Source: Clostridiales bacterium
GTDB lineage: Bacteria > Bacillota > Clostridia > Oscillospirales > Oscillospiraceae
DNA length: 56,173 nt
Direction of reading: 5' to 3'
NCBI GenBank assembly: GCA_021205725.1
Contig: JAJPWY010000014.1
Location: 1 to 56,173 of the forward strand
Shown here in pieces: positions 8,643-16,112 of the stretch. Within the stretch, counting starts at the first letter, position 1. Every line of letters starts with the position of its first letter. Below the pieces are notes generated by a model. It ran no database searches. It had not been told where the DNA came from and worked only from the letters and a program-made list of their open reading frames with translations. The position numbers and the translations under genes are program-made.

Positions 8643-8666
8643 CAATTCCGGAGAGGAATTGATTAT
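8638..8666. promoter_or_regulatory. Perfect 12-base inverted repeat, probable LysR operator
   Basis: The arms ATAATCAATTCC (8638-8649) and GGAATTGATTAT (8655-8666) are perfect complements around a 5-base spacer GGAGA. The site lies between the divergent symporter and LysR genes, covers the LysR -10 and lies just upstream of the other -35. Assignment to this LysR protein is inferred from position. A lone half-site ATCAATTCC recurs at 10039-10047 before the tannase gene. Confidence 0.7.
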
Positions 8667-8710
8667 GCGAAAGTGATTGCAAAATGTAAAGAGAAGAAGG
8701 GAGCAGCCAT

Positions 8711-9664
8711 ATGGACATTTCTTATTTCAAGGAGTTCGTGATTTTGGCAGAGACCCAGAACTTCTGGGCGGCGGCGGACCGGCTGTTTATCGGTCAGTCC
8801 TCCCTGTCCAAGCATATCAAAACATTGGAGAATCAGCTGGGCGCTCCGCTGTTTGACCGCACCTCCCGCAAGGTGGAGCTGACCCAGTTCGGAGAGCTGA
8901 TGCTCCCCTATGCCCAGTCCATCGCCCGGCTCCAGTATGAATATGAGTCGGCGGCCTTCAACTATCTGAACCGGGAATGTGCCCCCCTGGAGATCGCCAC
9001 CATCCCCGTCATCGCCCACTACGGCATCACCGAGGCGCTGCTTCGGTTCAAGCAGGCCCATCCCACGGTGCAGGTCAACATCCAGGAGGCGGACACCCTG
9101 ATCGTCCGGGAGAAGCTCCTGGACCGTGCCTGTGAGATCGCCATCTACCGGGACAGCCCGGCCTACCTGGAGCACTCCCCGGACAAGGAGCGACAGCTGG
9201 TCAGGCTGCCCTACGCAAGGGATCAGCTGGTGGCCGTTCTGCCCCCAAATCACCCCCTGAGCCACGCCGACCATGTGGAGCTGCCCCAGCTGTCCGAGGA
9301 GATGTTCGCCCTTATCCCCCCCAACACTCTGCCCTATAACCTGTGTATGCGGGCCTGTCAGGAGGCTGGCTTCCTGCCCAAGGTGTATTTCACCTCCCAC
9401 AACCTGGAGTCCATTCTGGACACGGTGCGCAAGGGGAGCTGCGTGGCCCTGCTGTTCACCAACCACCTGAATTTCCCCCATCAGATCGACTTCGGCGACC
9501 AGCCGCCGTTCGTGGCCGTCCCTGTCTCCCCGCCCATCTACACCACCGTCTATCTCAGCTACCGGAAAAACGACACCCTCTCTTCTGCGGCGGCCTACTT
9601 TATCGAGTTCTGCAAACAGGTGCGGGCGGGGCTGCCCGGGGGCATGGAGGAGGCGGCCCCATGA
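8711..9664 (+). CDS. LysR-family regulator of the phenolic locus (TanR-like role)
   Basis: A 317-aa LysR transcription factor. The N-terminal winged HTH (about 1-60) shows the standard pattern: MDISYFKEFVILAETQNF, then AAADRLFIGQSSLSKHIKTLE, and GAPLFDRTSRKVELT. An effector-binding domain follows. It is divergent from the symporter operon over a 173-base spacer holding both promoters and a palindrome. Its stop codon overlaps the start of lpdD (ATGA), tying regulator and decarboxylase subunit together. Lactobacillus tannin loci also use a LysR regulator (TanR), so I infer that the effector is gallate or a related phenolic acid. RBS GAAGAAGGGAG precedes the ATG. Confidence 0.88.
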   Translation: MDISYFKEFVILAETQNFWAAADRLFIGQSSLSKHIKTLENQLGAPLFDRTSRKVELTQFGELMLPYAQSIARLQYEYESAAFNYLNRECAPLEIATIPVIAHYGITEALLRFKQAHPTVQVNIQEADTLIVREKLLDRACEIAIYRDSPAYLEHSPDKERQLVRLPYARDQLVAVLPPNHPLSHADHVELPQLSEEMFALIPPNTLPYNLCMRACQEAGFLPKVYFTSHNLESILDTVRKGSCVALLFTNHLNFPHQIDFGDQPPFVAVPVSPPIYTTVYLSYRKNDTLSSAAAYFIEFCKQVRAGLPGGMEEAAP

Positions 9665-10035
9665 CAGAGCAGGTGAAGCGGTACGAGCGGACGGTGTGGG
9701 GCGTGACCCTGCTCTGCGACGTGGTGCCCATGGGCCGGGACTACACCCTCTGTATCCGCTCGGACAGCGGCGGTCACGTGGGCTCCGCCGCCCTGGCAGT
9801 GGCCCGTCCCAGCCTCACCGGGGAGGGGATCAGCGCCACTACCTCTGTCCTCAACTGCCTGGGCCACAAGGATGACGCCGTGGCCTGTCGTCTGGCCGCC
9901 GCCGTTGCCAGTGCGAAAAACTGTACGGCGGTATGCGTCTGCGGCATCCACATCGATGGCCTGGCCCCGGAGGGCATCCGGGCGATTCTGGATGCCTGCG
10001 GAGAGATAGAAGGGGAGATTTTGCGGGATCTTTAG
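9661..10035 (+). CDS. lpdD: LpdD-like small subunit / prFMN chaperone of the aromatic decarboxylase
   Basis: A 124-aa protein that I match, from memory of Lactobacillus LpdD, by the order GGHVGSAALA (37-46), a central basic/alanine helix (RLAAAVASA), and VCVCGIHIDGLAPEGI (91-106; GIHVN in LpdD) near the end. Proteins of this family accompany UbiD gallate/protocatechuate decarboxylases and are thought to help supply or load prenylated FMN. It is translated from ATGA overlapping the LysR stop, so the two are co-expressed; lpdC and ubiX are in the divergent operon about 7-9 kb away. The separation is unusual. The match is to short motifs only, hence moderate confidence. Confidence 0.72.
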   Translation: MTEQVKRYERTVWGVTLLCDVVPMGRDYTLCIRSDSGGHVGSAALAVARPSLTGEGISATTSVLNCLGHKDDAVACRLAAAVASAKNCTAVCVCGIHIDGLAPEGIRAILDACGEIEGEILRDL

Positions 10036-10070
10036 GGCATCAATTCCAAACAGGCAAGAAAAACATTTGG

Positions 10071-10133
10071 AAATAGAATTGTTCTTTTTGGTGCTTCTGT
10101 CTAAAATAGGAAACAGAAGCACCATTTCTATTT
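10071..10133 (+). terminator. Two-storey hairpin between lpdD and the tannase gene
   Basis: The inner stem GGTGCTTCTGT (10090-10100) / ACAGAAGCACC (10113-10123) is perfect; an outer stem AAATAGAA (10071-10078) / TTCTATTT (10126-10133) encloses it. T-rich sequence follows the inner stem. It can act as terminator of lpdD or as a structured leader for the tannase; no separate promoter is obvious. Confidence 0.6.
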
Positions 10134-10166
10134 GCATTTTCATCAAAACAACAAGGAGTGATCGAT

Positions 10167-11900
10167 ATGAAGCCCTACATCCCCATCCTGAACACCACTC
10201 TGGAGCTGGCGGACTGCCAGGACAAGTGGTTTTTGGACGAGAATTACCACTGCTGGTGCCTGGAGGATATCCTCTACACCCTGAAGGCCACCACCCCCAA
10301 ATTCCAGCGCATGAGCATTTTCGTGCCCCAGGCCTATCTGAACGCCGACGGCACGGTGAACCCTGAGGGCGTCTGCGGGGCGTTTAACGCCCAAAACGCT
10401 CCTGTAGTCTTTGAGAACAACTCCGCCGGATATATGCAGATGCCCCACACTTGGCTGGGCGGTCCCCGGGACGAGGCGCCCAAGTACCTCCAGCGGGGCA
10501 TGGTGTACGTCACCTGCGGCAGCCGTGGCCGGGAGTCCCGGGATCAGGACGGCAACCTGTGCGGCAAGTCCCCCTGGACCCTCATTGATCTGAAAACCGG
10601 CATCCGTTTCCTGCGGCACAACGCCGCCGCCCTCCCCGGGGACATGAGCCGCATGGTCTCCGTGGGCTGGAGCGCCGGTGGGGCCATGTCCACCCTGGTC
10701 TCTGTCACCGGCGACCATCCGGACTATCTGCCCTATCTGGAGCAGAACGGGGCGTTTATGGACGAATCCGACGCCGTTTTTGCCGGGCAGATCTATTGCC
10801 CCATCATCGACCTGGAGCACGCCGATTTGGCCTATGAGTGGCAGTTCCAGGAGGACCCGGAGAACGAGTCCTCTCCTGTCGGCCCTGCGGGCACCTTTAC
10901 CCCCTTCCAGGCAGCCCTGTCCCAGAAACTGGCGGCGGAGTACATCACCTATTTCAACTCCCTGGGACTGAAGCACCCGGTCACAGGGGAGCCCTTCACC
11001 CTGAATGAGGACGGCCGGAGCGGCCCCGCCTATGACTACCTCATGGCCTGCCTGGAGGAGTCTGTCGGAGACTATCTCTCCCGGCTGGACCGTGGGGAGC
11101 TGCCGGAGAAATACACCAGCGGCGATTATCTAACCGGCAACTATACCCATCTGGTGGACGCCCCCAAGCCCGACGACGGGCCGGAGGGCAAGGACGACGT
11201 GGGTCTGCACCATGCGGGTGCGGCGGTTGCCATGCCCCCGCTGGACGGCGGCATGGACGGCGACAAGCCCTCCGGGCCTCCCAGCCTGGGCGACCTGGTC
11301 TCCCGCCCGCCCAAGGGCGTGCCCTATGTGGGGCTGGAGTTCCCCAAGGTGGAGGCTCCCGGCACGGACAAGACCGGCTGGCTCACCTGGGACGGCAAAA
11401 AGGCCACCATCTCCGATCTGGACACCTACCTGCTCCGCCATCGCCGCCGGATGAAGCCCTGCACCAGCTTCGACACCCTGAACATGGACAGCGGCGAGAA
11501 CCAGGAGTTCGGCACCCCGGAGCAAGACTATGTCCACTTTGACAAGAGCATCCCCGCCCTGCTGGAGTCTCTGAAGGAGGCGTTCCCGGAGGAATACGCC
11601 CGGTACTATCCCTCCTGGGCCAGAGCCCTGGACGACGACGGGCTGGACGAGAAGCTGCGTCTCATCAACCCCATGAGCTATCTGGGCAGCGACCTGAGCG
11701 TCTGCGCCCCTGCCGGACACTACCGCATCAATGTGGGTGCCTGCGACGCAGATACCGCCTTTATCGTCTCCATGTCCCTGGCGGTCAAGCTGGCCAACCT
11801 GGGCAAGGACGTGGAGTATCACCTGATCTGGGACAAGCCCCACTGTGAGGCGGACTACCCCTTTGAGGTCTGCGACTGGATCGAGAAGCTTTGCAAATAA
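10167..11900 (+). CDS. Subtype-B tannase (tannin acyl hydrolase)
   Basis: A 577-aa intracellular esterase that hydrolyses galloyl esters to gallate. GYMQMP (89-94), GSRGRESRDQDGN and KSPWTLIDLKTGIRFLRHN (134-152), the nucleophile motif VGWSAGG (166-172, Ser169), YCPIIDLEHADLAYEW (about 210-225), and the C-terminal HYRINVGACDADT followed by WDKPHCEADYP (catalytic His) follow bacterial tannases such as TanLp1. It is about 100 residues longer than the lactobacillar enzyme, with a Pro/Gly/Asp-rich insertion around residues 320-390. No signal peptide is present, so substrate must be imported. I start at ATG 10167 (RBS AAGGAG, 8-base gap), not the GTG at 10158 that lies within the RBS. Confidence 0.82.
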   Translation: MKPYIPILNTTLELADCQDKWFLDENYHCWCLEDILYTLKATTPKFQRMSIFVPQAYLNADGTVNPEGVCGAFNAQNAPVVFENNSAGYMQMPHTWLGGPRDEAPKYLQRGMVYVTCGSRGRESRDQDGNLCGKSPWTLIDLKTGIRFLRHNAAALPGDMSRMVSVGWSAGGAMSTLVSVTGDHPDYLPYLEQNGAFMDESDAVFAGQIYCPIIDLEHADLAYEWQFQEDPENESSPVGPAGTFTPFQAALSQKLAAEYITYFNSLGLKHPVTGEPFTLNEDGRSGPAYDYLMACLEESVGDYLSRLDRGELPEKYTSGDYLTGNYTHLVDAPKPDDGPEGKDDVGLHHAGAAVAMPPLDGGMDGDKPSGPPSLGDLVSRPPKGVPYVGLEFPKVEAPGTDKTGWLTWDGKKATISDLDTYLLRHRRRMKPCTSFDTLNMDSGENQEFGTPEQDYVHFDKSIPALLESLKEAFPEEYARYYPSWARALDDDGLDEKLRLINPMSYLGSDLSVCAPAGHYRINVGACDADTAFIVSMSLAVKLANLGKDVEYHLIWDKPHCEADYPFEVCDWIEKLCK

Positions 11901-11923
11901 GTTCATTCTCTCCTTTCTGAAAA

Positions 11924-11968
11924 ATGCGCCGGACGGAGCCGATTGGCTCTGTCCGGCGCATGATTTTT
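11924..11968. terminator. Bidirectional terminator between tannase and the ygfK-like gene
   Basis: The arms ATGCGCCGGACGGAGCC and GGCTCTGTCCGGCGCAT around a GATT loop pair almost fully, with A-rich sequence before and GATTTTT after. It serves both convergent genes. Confidence 0.88.
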
Positions 11969-12006
11969 CAAATGGCCCTGACACACTCTCTGCTTGCCTC
12001 TCCTGT

Positions 12007-13626
12007 TTATCTCAGGAACGCCGCCACCACCGGCCGCAGCTCCTCCGGCAGCTCCTCCAGGGTGGAGACCTCTCCCCCGTTCACCCGGGCGACAAAGCCG
12101 TCCCCGGTCAGATAGAAGCCGTTGTTGTCGCTGTGCTCCATAGCAGACCCATCGTCAAAGAGGGTGAACTTGTCCCGATAGGGCAGATAGCCGAAGGGAC
12201 ACAGGCAGGCGCAGTTGCCACACTCGTTGCAGAGCCGCTCGATGTGCACCGCCTTTTTCAGCTCCGGCAGAGCCAGGTTGGCCCGGTTGGGGCACACGTC
12301 CACGCAGTTCCGGCACCTGTAGCAGGCCAGACTGTCCAGAGGACGCTTCACCGTCCTGCGCTCAGGCTTCTTCTGATAATAGGGGTCGGCGCTCACCGAC
12401 GCCACCAGGTCGTCCAGGGCCGTCACATTCACCCGGGCGGGGACGACATCCGGGACCAGGGCGCACAGCCGGGAGAGATTTTTGTACCCCCCCTGCTGGA
12501 GCAGCAGGGTCGCCACCGTCACCGGTGCGATGCCGACGGACAGCACCTGAGCTACGTTGTGGGTGTCGATGCCTCCGGAGAAGGAGACAGGCAGCGTCCC
12601 CCCGAAGGCCCGGCTCAAAAGCTGGGCGGTGCGGATGGAGAGCAGGAACAGGGGCTTGCCGGAGAGGTACATGGTCTCCCCGGGTAGCTCGCCGTTGCGG
12701 ATGGCCACCGGGAAGGTGTTGGTCAGCTTCACCCCCAGGGTCAGTCCCAGGGAGTCTGCCAGGGCCTTCAAATCGGTGAGCAGCTCCACGGCGTAGTCCG
12801 GCTGGAGGTCGCGGTCAAAACCCTCCCAGTCAAAGGTCAGGTAGTCGTAGCCGTTCTCGTCCAGCACCTGCCGGGCGGCGTCGTAACCCACCAGGGTGGG
12901 ATTGCACTTGACGAAGGTGTTCAGCCCCTTCTCCTCCAGCAGATAGGCGATCATCCGCCGGATCTCCCCCACCGGACAGCCGTGGAGGGTGGAGAGGGTG
13001 ACGGTGTTGCAGATTTTGGCAGGAATGGAGTTGACATAATCTTCATCTACCACCCGGAACAGCTCCGGATGCGCTCTGACCTGGGACAGATACAGGCTCC
13101 ACACCGGGGCACGGGAGGCGTCCTTCATCGTCTCGATGAACCGGTCCACCTTTTCCGATTGCAGCCCCGCCAGGTCGTAGCCCACGGACATATGGAACTG
13201 GAAGCCCTCCGGGTCCCCCAAATCGAACTCCCTGGCCAGCAGGCGGATGACGATCCACGCCTTGATGTACTCCTCCGCCGCCTGGCCAATGGTCAGCTCG
13301 GTGGACCACTCCACGTTGTACGCCTCTCCGGAGACGTAGATACAGGGCTTATCCACCGGCAGGTCCTCGCCGTCGATGATCTGGACGGTTTTCAGCTCGA
13401 AAATGCGGCCTCCCGCCCCATAGGCGGCGATCAGGTTGTTGGCCAGCTGGGTGTGAGGCCCTGCGGCGGGGCCAATGGGAGTCTCCACCCGCCCGCCGCA
13501 GAAATCCACCGGGCAGGCCCGGGGGCGGACCACCGGGACGCCGAACAGGGTGTTTTTCTCCCGCAGCTCGTTCACAGCGGTACAGAGCAGGGTCTCAAAG
13601 GGCAGAGGATTCATACGGTCGCTCAT
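12007..13626 (-). CDS. Short YgfK-like protein: DHOD-like domain plus ferredoxin domain, no FAD/NAD(P) domain
   Basis: A 539-aa protein. Residues 1 to about 430 match the dihydropyrimidine-dehydrogenase/DHOD-like part of YgfK (ETPIGPAAGPHTQLANN, FELKTVQI, TLSTLHGCPVGEI, NTFVKCNPTLVGYDA). The C-terminal part matches the YgfK ferredoxin end: CYRCRNCVDVCPNRANL and ERLCNECGNCACLCPFGYLPY bind two [4Fe-4S] clusters. Full-length YgfK is about 1030 aa and has a GltD-like FAD/NAD(P)H module between these parts; here it is absent, with no frameshift. YgfK belongs to the anaerobic purine/urate gene set and is believed to be a redox enzyme of that route. I use ATG 13626 (RBS AAGGAG); the upstream GTG 13635 would overlap its own RBS. 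Last gene of the operon. Confidence 0.85.
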   Translation of the reverse strand: MSDRMNPLPFETLLCTAVNELREKNTLFGVPVVRPRACPVDFCGGRVETPIGPAAGPHTQLANNLIAAYGAGGRIFELKTVQIIDGEDLPVDKPCIYVSGEAYNVEWSTELTIGQAAEEYIKAWIVIRLLAREFDLGDPEGFQFHMSVGYDLAGLQSEKVDRFIETMKDASRAPVWSLYLSQVRAHPELFRVVDEDYVNSIPAKICNTVTLSTLHGCPVGEIRRMIAYLLEEKGLNTFVKCNPTLVGYDAARQVLDENGYDYLTFDWEGFDRDLQPDYAVELLTDLKALADSLGLTLGVKLTNTFPVAIRNGELPGETMYLSGKPLFLLSIRTAQLLSRAFGGTLPVSFSGGIDTHNVAQVLSVGIAPVTVATLLLQQGGYKNLSRLCALVPDVVPARVNVTALDDLVASVSADPYYQKKPERRTVKRPLDSLACYRCRNCVDVCPNRANLALPELKKAVHIERLCNECGNCACLCPFGYLPYRDKFTLFDDGSAMEHSDNNGFYLTGDGFVARVNGGEVSTLEELPEELRPVVAAFLR

Positions 13627-13631
13627 TTTTC

Positions 13632-14576
13632 TCACTCCTTCCCGTCAGGGGCAGCGCACTCGGCGGCGGTCCCCCGCAAAATGTCGATGCCGTGGCCCAG
13701 GCTGGGGAGGAGAAATTCCAGGCTCTCCCGCACCGCCTTGGGGCTGCCGGGCAGATTGACGATCAGCGTTCTGCCCCGGATGACGCTGGCCCCCCGGCCC
13801 AACATGGCCCTGGGGGTGATTTGCAGGGAGTACCAGCGGATGGCCTCAGCGATGCCCGGAGCGTTCCGCTCCGCCACCGCCATGGTGGCCTCCGGGGTGC
13901 GGTCCCTCTCCGAGAAGCCAGTGCCACCGGTGGTCAGCACCAGGGCCACCTGCCGCCCGTCCGCCAGCCGGCACAGCTCCCGCTCCAGCCGCTTCTGCTC
14001 GTCCGGGAGGAGCAGGGTCTCCACCACCCGGTAGCCCGCCGCCTCCGCCATCTGGACGGCCAGGGGGCCGCTTTTGTCCTCCCGCTGACCGCAGGCCCCC
14101 TTGTCGCTGAGGGTGATCACCGCCGCCGTGGGCCGTCTGTCCGGGTTGTCCGCCAGGGATATCTCGTCCCCCACACGGATGACGCCGCCCCGGAGCACCT
14201 GGGCAAAGACGCCGTTGGTGGGCATGATACATTTGCCCACCCGCTGAAAGATCTCACAATGGCTGTGGCACTCCTTGCCGATCTGGGTCAGCTCCAGCAG
14301 AGCATCCCCGATCTGAAAGCAGGTCCCCACCGGCAGGCTCCGCAGGTCAAAGCCCTCCACGATGAGGTTTTCCCCGAAGTCTCCGGGCTGCACTCCGGCC
14401 CCCTGGGCGTTGAAGGCGTCGATGGCCTCCTGTCCCAGCAGACTGACCTGACGGTGCCAATTGCCGCCGTGGGCGTCTCCCTCCAGGCCGAAGCCCTCCA
14501 CCAGCCGAACGGAGTCCACCGGCCCCTTGGCCGTCCCCCGCCGGGGGCTGATGCAAATTCCTCTGATGATGCCCAT
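13632..14576 (-). CDS. MOSC domain-MogA/MoaB fusion, molybdenum cofactor handling
   Basis: A 314-aa two-domain protein. Residues 1 to about 150 form a MOSC domain (GICISPRRGTAKGPV, GLEGDAHGGNWHRQVSLL, GKECHSHCEIF with the typical Cys, and MPTNGVFAQVLRGG). Residues about 160-314 form a MogA/MoaB molybdopterin adenylyltransferase-like domain (VITLSDKGACGQREDKSG, LTTGGTGFSERDRTPEATMA, VNLPGSPKAVRES). MogA-type domains adenylylate molybdopterin before molybdate insertion; MOSC domains carry cofactor or sulfur. ATG 14576 is preceded by GAGGGAG; the in-frame extension upstream lies antisense-like over moaA and lacks an RBS. Placement within a purine operon fits supply of cofactor to a xanthine-dehydrogenase-type enzyme. 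Confidence 0.88.
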   Translation of the reverse strand: MGIIRGICISPRRGTAKGPVDSVRLVEGFGLEGDAHGGNWHRQVSLLGQEAIDAFNAQGAGVQPGDFGENLIVEGFDLRSLPVGTCFQIGDALLELTQIGKECHSHCEIFQRVGKCIMPTNGVFAQVLRGGVIRVGDEISLADNPDRRPTAAVITLSDKGACGQREDKSGPLAVQMAEAAGYRVVETLLLPDEQKRLERELCRLADGRQVALVLTTGGTGFSERDRTPEATMAVAERNAPGIAEAIRWYSLQITPRAMLGRGASVIRGRTLIVNLPGSPKAVRESLEFLLPSLGHGIDILRGTAAECAAPDGKE

Positions 14577-14611
14577 GGGAAAGCACTCCCTCTCATTTTG
14601 TGGTTCAATCG

Positions 14612-15589
14612 TCAGCCGCCGATGGCCGACATCCCCCGCCGCTCCAGGCCGGTCTGAGCCTGGTCCTCGGCGAAGCGGTGGCCCTTTGGTTTGCTCCGGA
14701 TGGCGGCGGACAGGGCCGCCTTTAACATCTCCCCGGAGGCCCCCGCCCGGAGCAGCTCCCGGAGGTTCACCGTCCCCTGATACTGGAGACAGGGCTTCAC
14801 CCACCCGTCGGCAGTCAGCCGCAGGCGGTTACAGCCGTCGCAAAAGGGAGCGGAACAGGGGCTGATAAAGCCCACCAGTCCTGCAAAGTCCGGGACGGAA
14901 CAATAGATGGCCGGGCCGTTTCCCCGCACGTCCACCGGGGTCAGTGGGCCGTACCGCTCCTCCAGCTCCTGTATCAGCGCCGTCCGGGTCACGGGGCGAT
15001 AGCTTTTCCCCCGTCCCAGGGGCATCGTCTCGATATACCGCACCCACACCCGCCGGGTGTGGGCCAGCTCCGCCACCTCGGCGGGGTTCCGGTCGGTGAT
15101 GCCCTCCCCCGCCACGCAGTTCACCTTGACGTGGGAGAACCCGGCGCAGAGGGCGGCGTCCAGTCCCTCCAGCACCCGCTCCAAGCCGTCCGTCCCTGTG
15201 AGGGCGGCATAGGACGCCCGATCCAGGGTATCCAGGCTGATATTCACTCCGGAGACCCCCGCCTCCGCCAGTTGTTCCGCCTGTGCTGAAAGCAGCAGGC
15301 CGTTGGTGGTCAGGGTGATGTCCTCGATGCCAGGTATCTTGTAAAGTCGTTTTACCAGCTCCGGCAGTCCGGGGCGGAGCAGGGGCTCTCCCCCGGTGAG
15401 CTTGAGCCGGGAGATGCCCAGCTCTGCGGCGGCGGAGACGACGGTACACAGCTCTTCGTCCGTGAGCAGCGTCTCCTCCGGCAGCCAGCGCACCGGCCCC
15501 GACCCGAGGCAGTAGTCGCACCGGAGATTGCACCGGTCGGTCAGGGAGACGCGGAGGTAGTCGATCTCCCGCCCGTACTGATCTCTCAT
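14612..15589 (-). CDS. moaA: GTP 3',8-cyclase MoaA
   Basis: A radical SAM enzyme of 325 aa that starts molybdopterin synthesis, converting GTP to 3',8-cyclo-7,8-dihydro-GTP with MoaC downstream. The SAM cluster motif DRCNLRCDYC (about 18-27) and the second-cluster cysteines CSAPFCDGCNRLR are both present, as is the conserved C-terminal pair in GMSAIGG. The N-terminus DQYGREIDYLRVSLTDRCN is typical. It is cytosolic. It lies 28 bases after moaC and 35 bases before the MOSC-MogA gene in the leftward operon, so expression is probably linked to purine breakdown. Confidence 0.96.
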   Translation of the reverse strand: MRDQYGREIDYLRVSLTDRCNLRCDYCLGSGPVRWLPEETLLTDEELCTVVSAAAELGISRLKLTGGEPLLRPGLPELVKRLYKIPGIEDITLTTNGLLLSAQAEQLAEAGVSGVNISLDTLDRASYAALTGTDGLERVLEGLDAALCAGFSHVKVNCVAGEGITDRNPAEVAELAHTRRVWVRYIETMPLGRGKSYRPVTRTALIQELEERYGPLTPVDVRGNGPAIYCSVPDFAGLVGFISPCSAPFCDGCNRLRLTADGWVKPCLQYQGTVNLRELLRAGASGEMLKAALSAAIRSKPKGHRFAEDQAQTGLERRGMSAIGG

Positions 15590-15617
15590 GGCGTATCAGC
15601 CTGTCTGTTCTGCCGTC

Positions 15618-16106
15618 TCAATCCTGTCCCTCCCGGCGATAGTGTCCCGTCTTGCCCCCGTCCTTGTCCCGGAGGAAGATGGGGCCGATGGTCATGTCCT
15701 GTCCCAGAGCCTTGCACATGTCGTAGACCGTGAGCAGGGCTGTGCTGACCGCGGTGAGGGCCTCCATCTCCGCCCCGGTCTTGCCCACGCATTTCACCCG
15801 GCAGACGCACTCCACCTCCAGCGTCTCCGGCGAGAGGGAAAAGTCCACCGCCACCTGGGTCAGATTCAGGGTATGGCAGAGGGGGATCAGCTCCCAGGTG
15901 TGCTTGGCCCCCTGGATGCCCGCGATCCGGGCCGCCGCCAGCACGTCTCCCTTTTTGCTGGTATTCGTCTCGATGGCCCGGAAGATGGCGCCGTTCACCT
16001 GCATCCGGCCCACGGCCTCGGCGGTGCGGAGGGTCTCCGCCTTGCCGCCCACGTCCACCATGGACGCCTGGCCCCGCCGATCTACATGAGACAACTCGTT
16101 CATCAT
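15618..16106 (-). CDS. moaC: Cyclic pyranopterin monophosphate synthase MoaC
   Basis: A 162-aa protein that converts the MoaA product to cyclic pyranopterin monophosphate. The pattern HVDRRGQASMVDV at the N-terminus, GDVLAAARIAGIQGAKHTWELIPLCHTL and GKTGAEMEALTAVSTALLTVYDMCKA are diagnostic, and DKDGGKTG ends the domain. The start could be either of two adjacent ATG codons (16106 or 16103); the RBS GGGAG favours the second slightly. It sits seven bases after the molybdopterin-binding gene. Confidence 0.96.
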   Translation of the reverse strand: MMNELSHVDRRGQASMVDVGGKAETLRTAEAVGRMQVNGAIFRAIETNTSKKGDVLAAARIAGIQGAKHTWELIPLCHTLNLTQVAVDFSLSPETLEVECVCRVKCVGKTGAEMEALTAVSTALLTVYDMCKALGQDMTIGPIFLRDKDGGKTGHYRREGQD

Positions 16107-16112
16107 TTCTCC

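Noticed and set aside
12007..13626. Frameshift or nonsense mutation in ygfK
   Set aside because: The frame runs without interruption from the DHOD-like part into the ferredoxin part, ending normally before a terminator; this is a domain deletion, not a broken gene.
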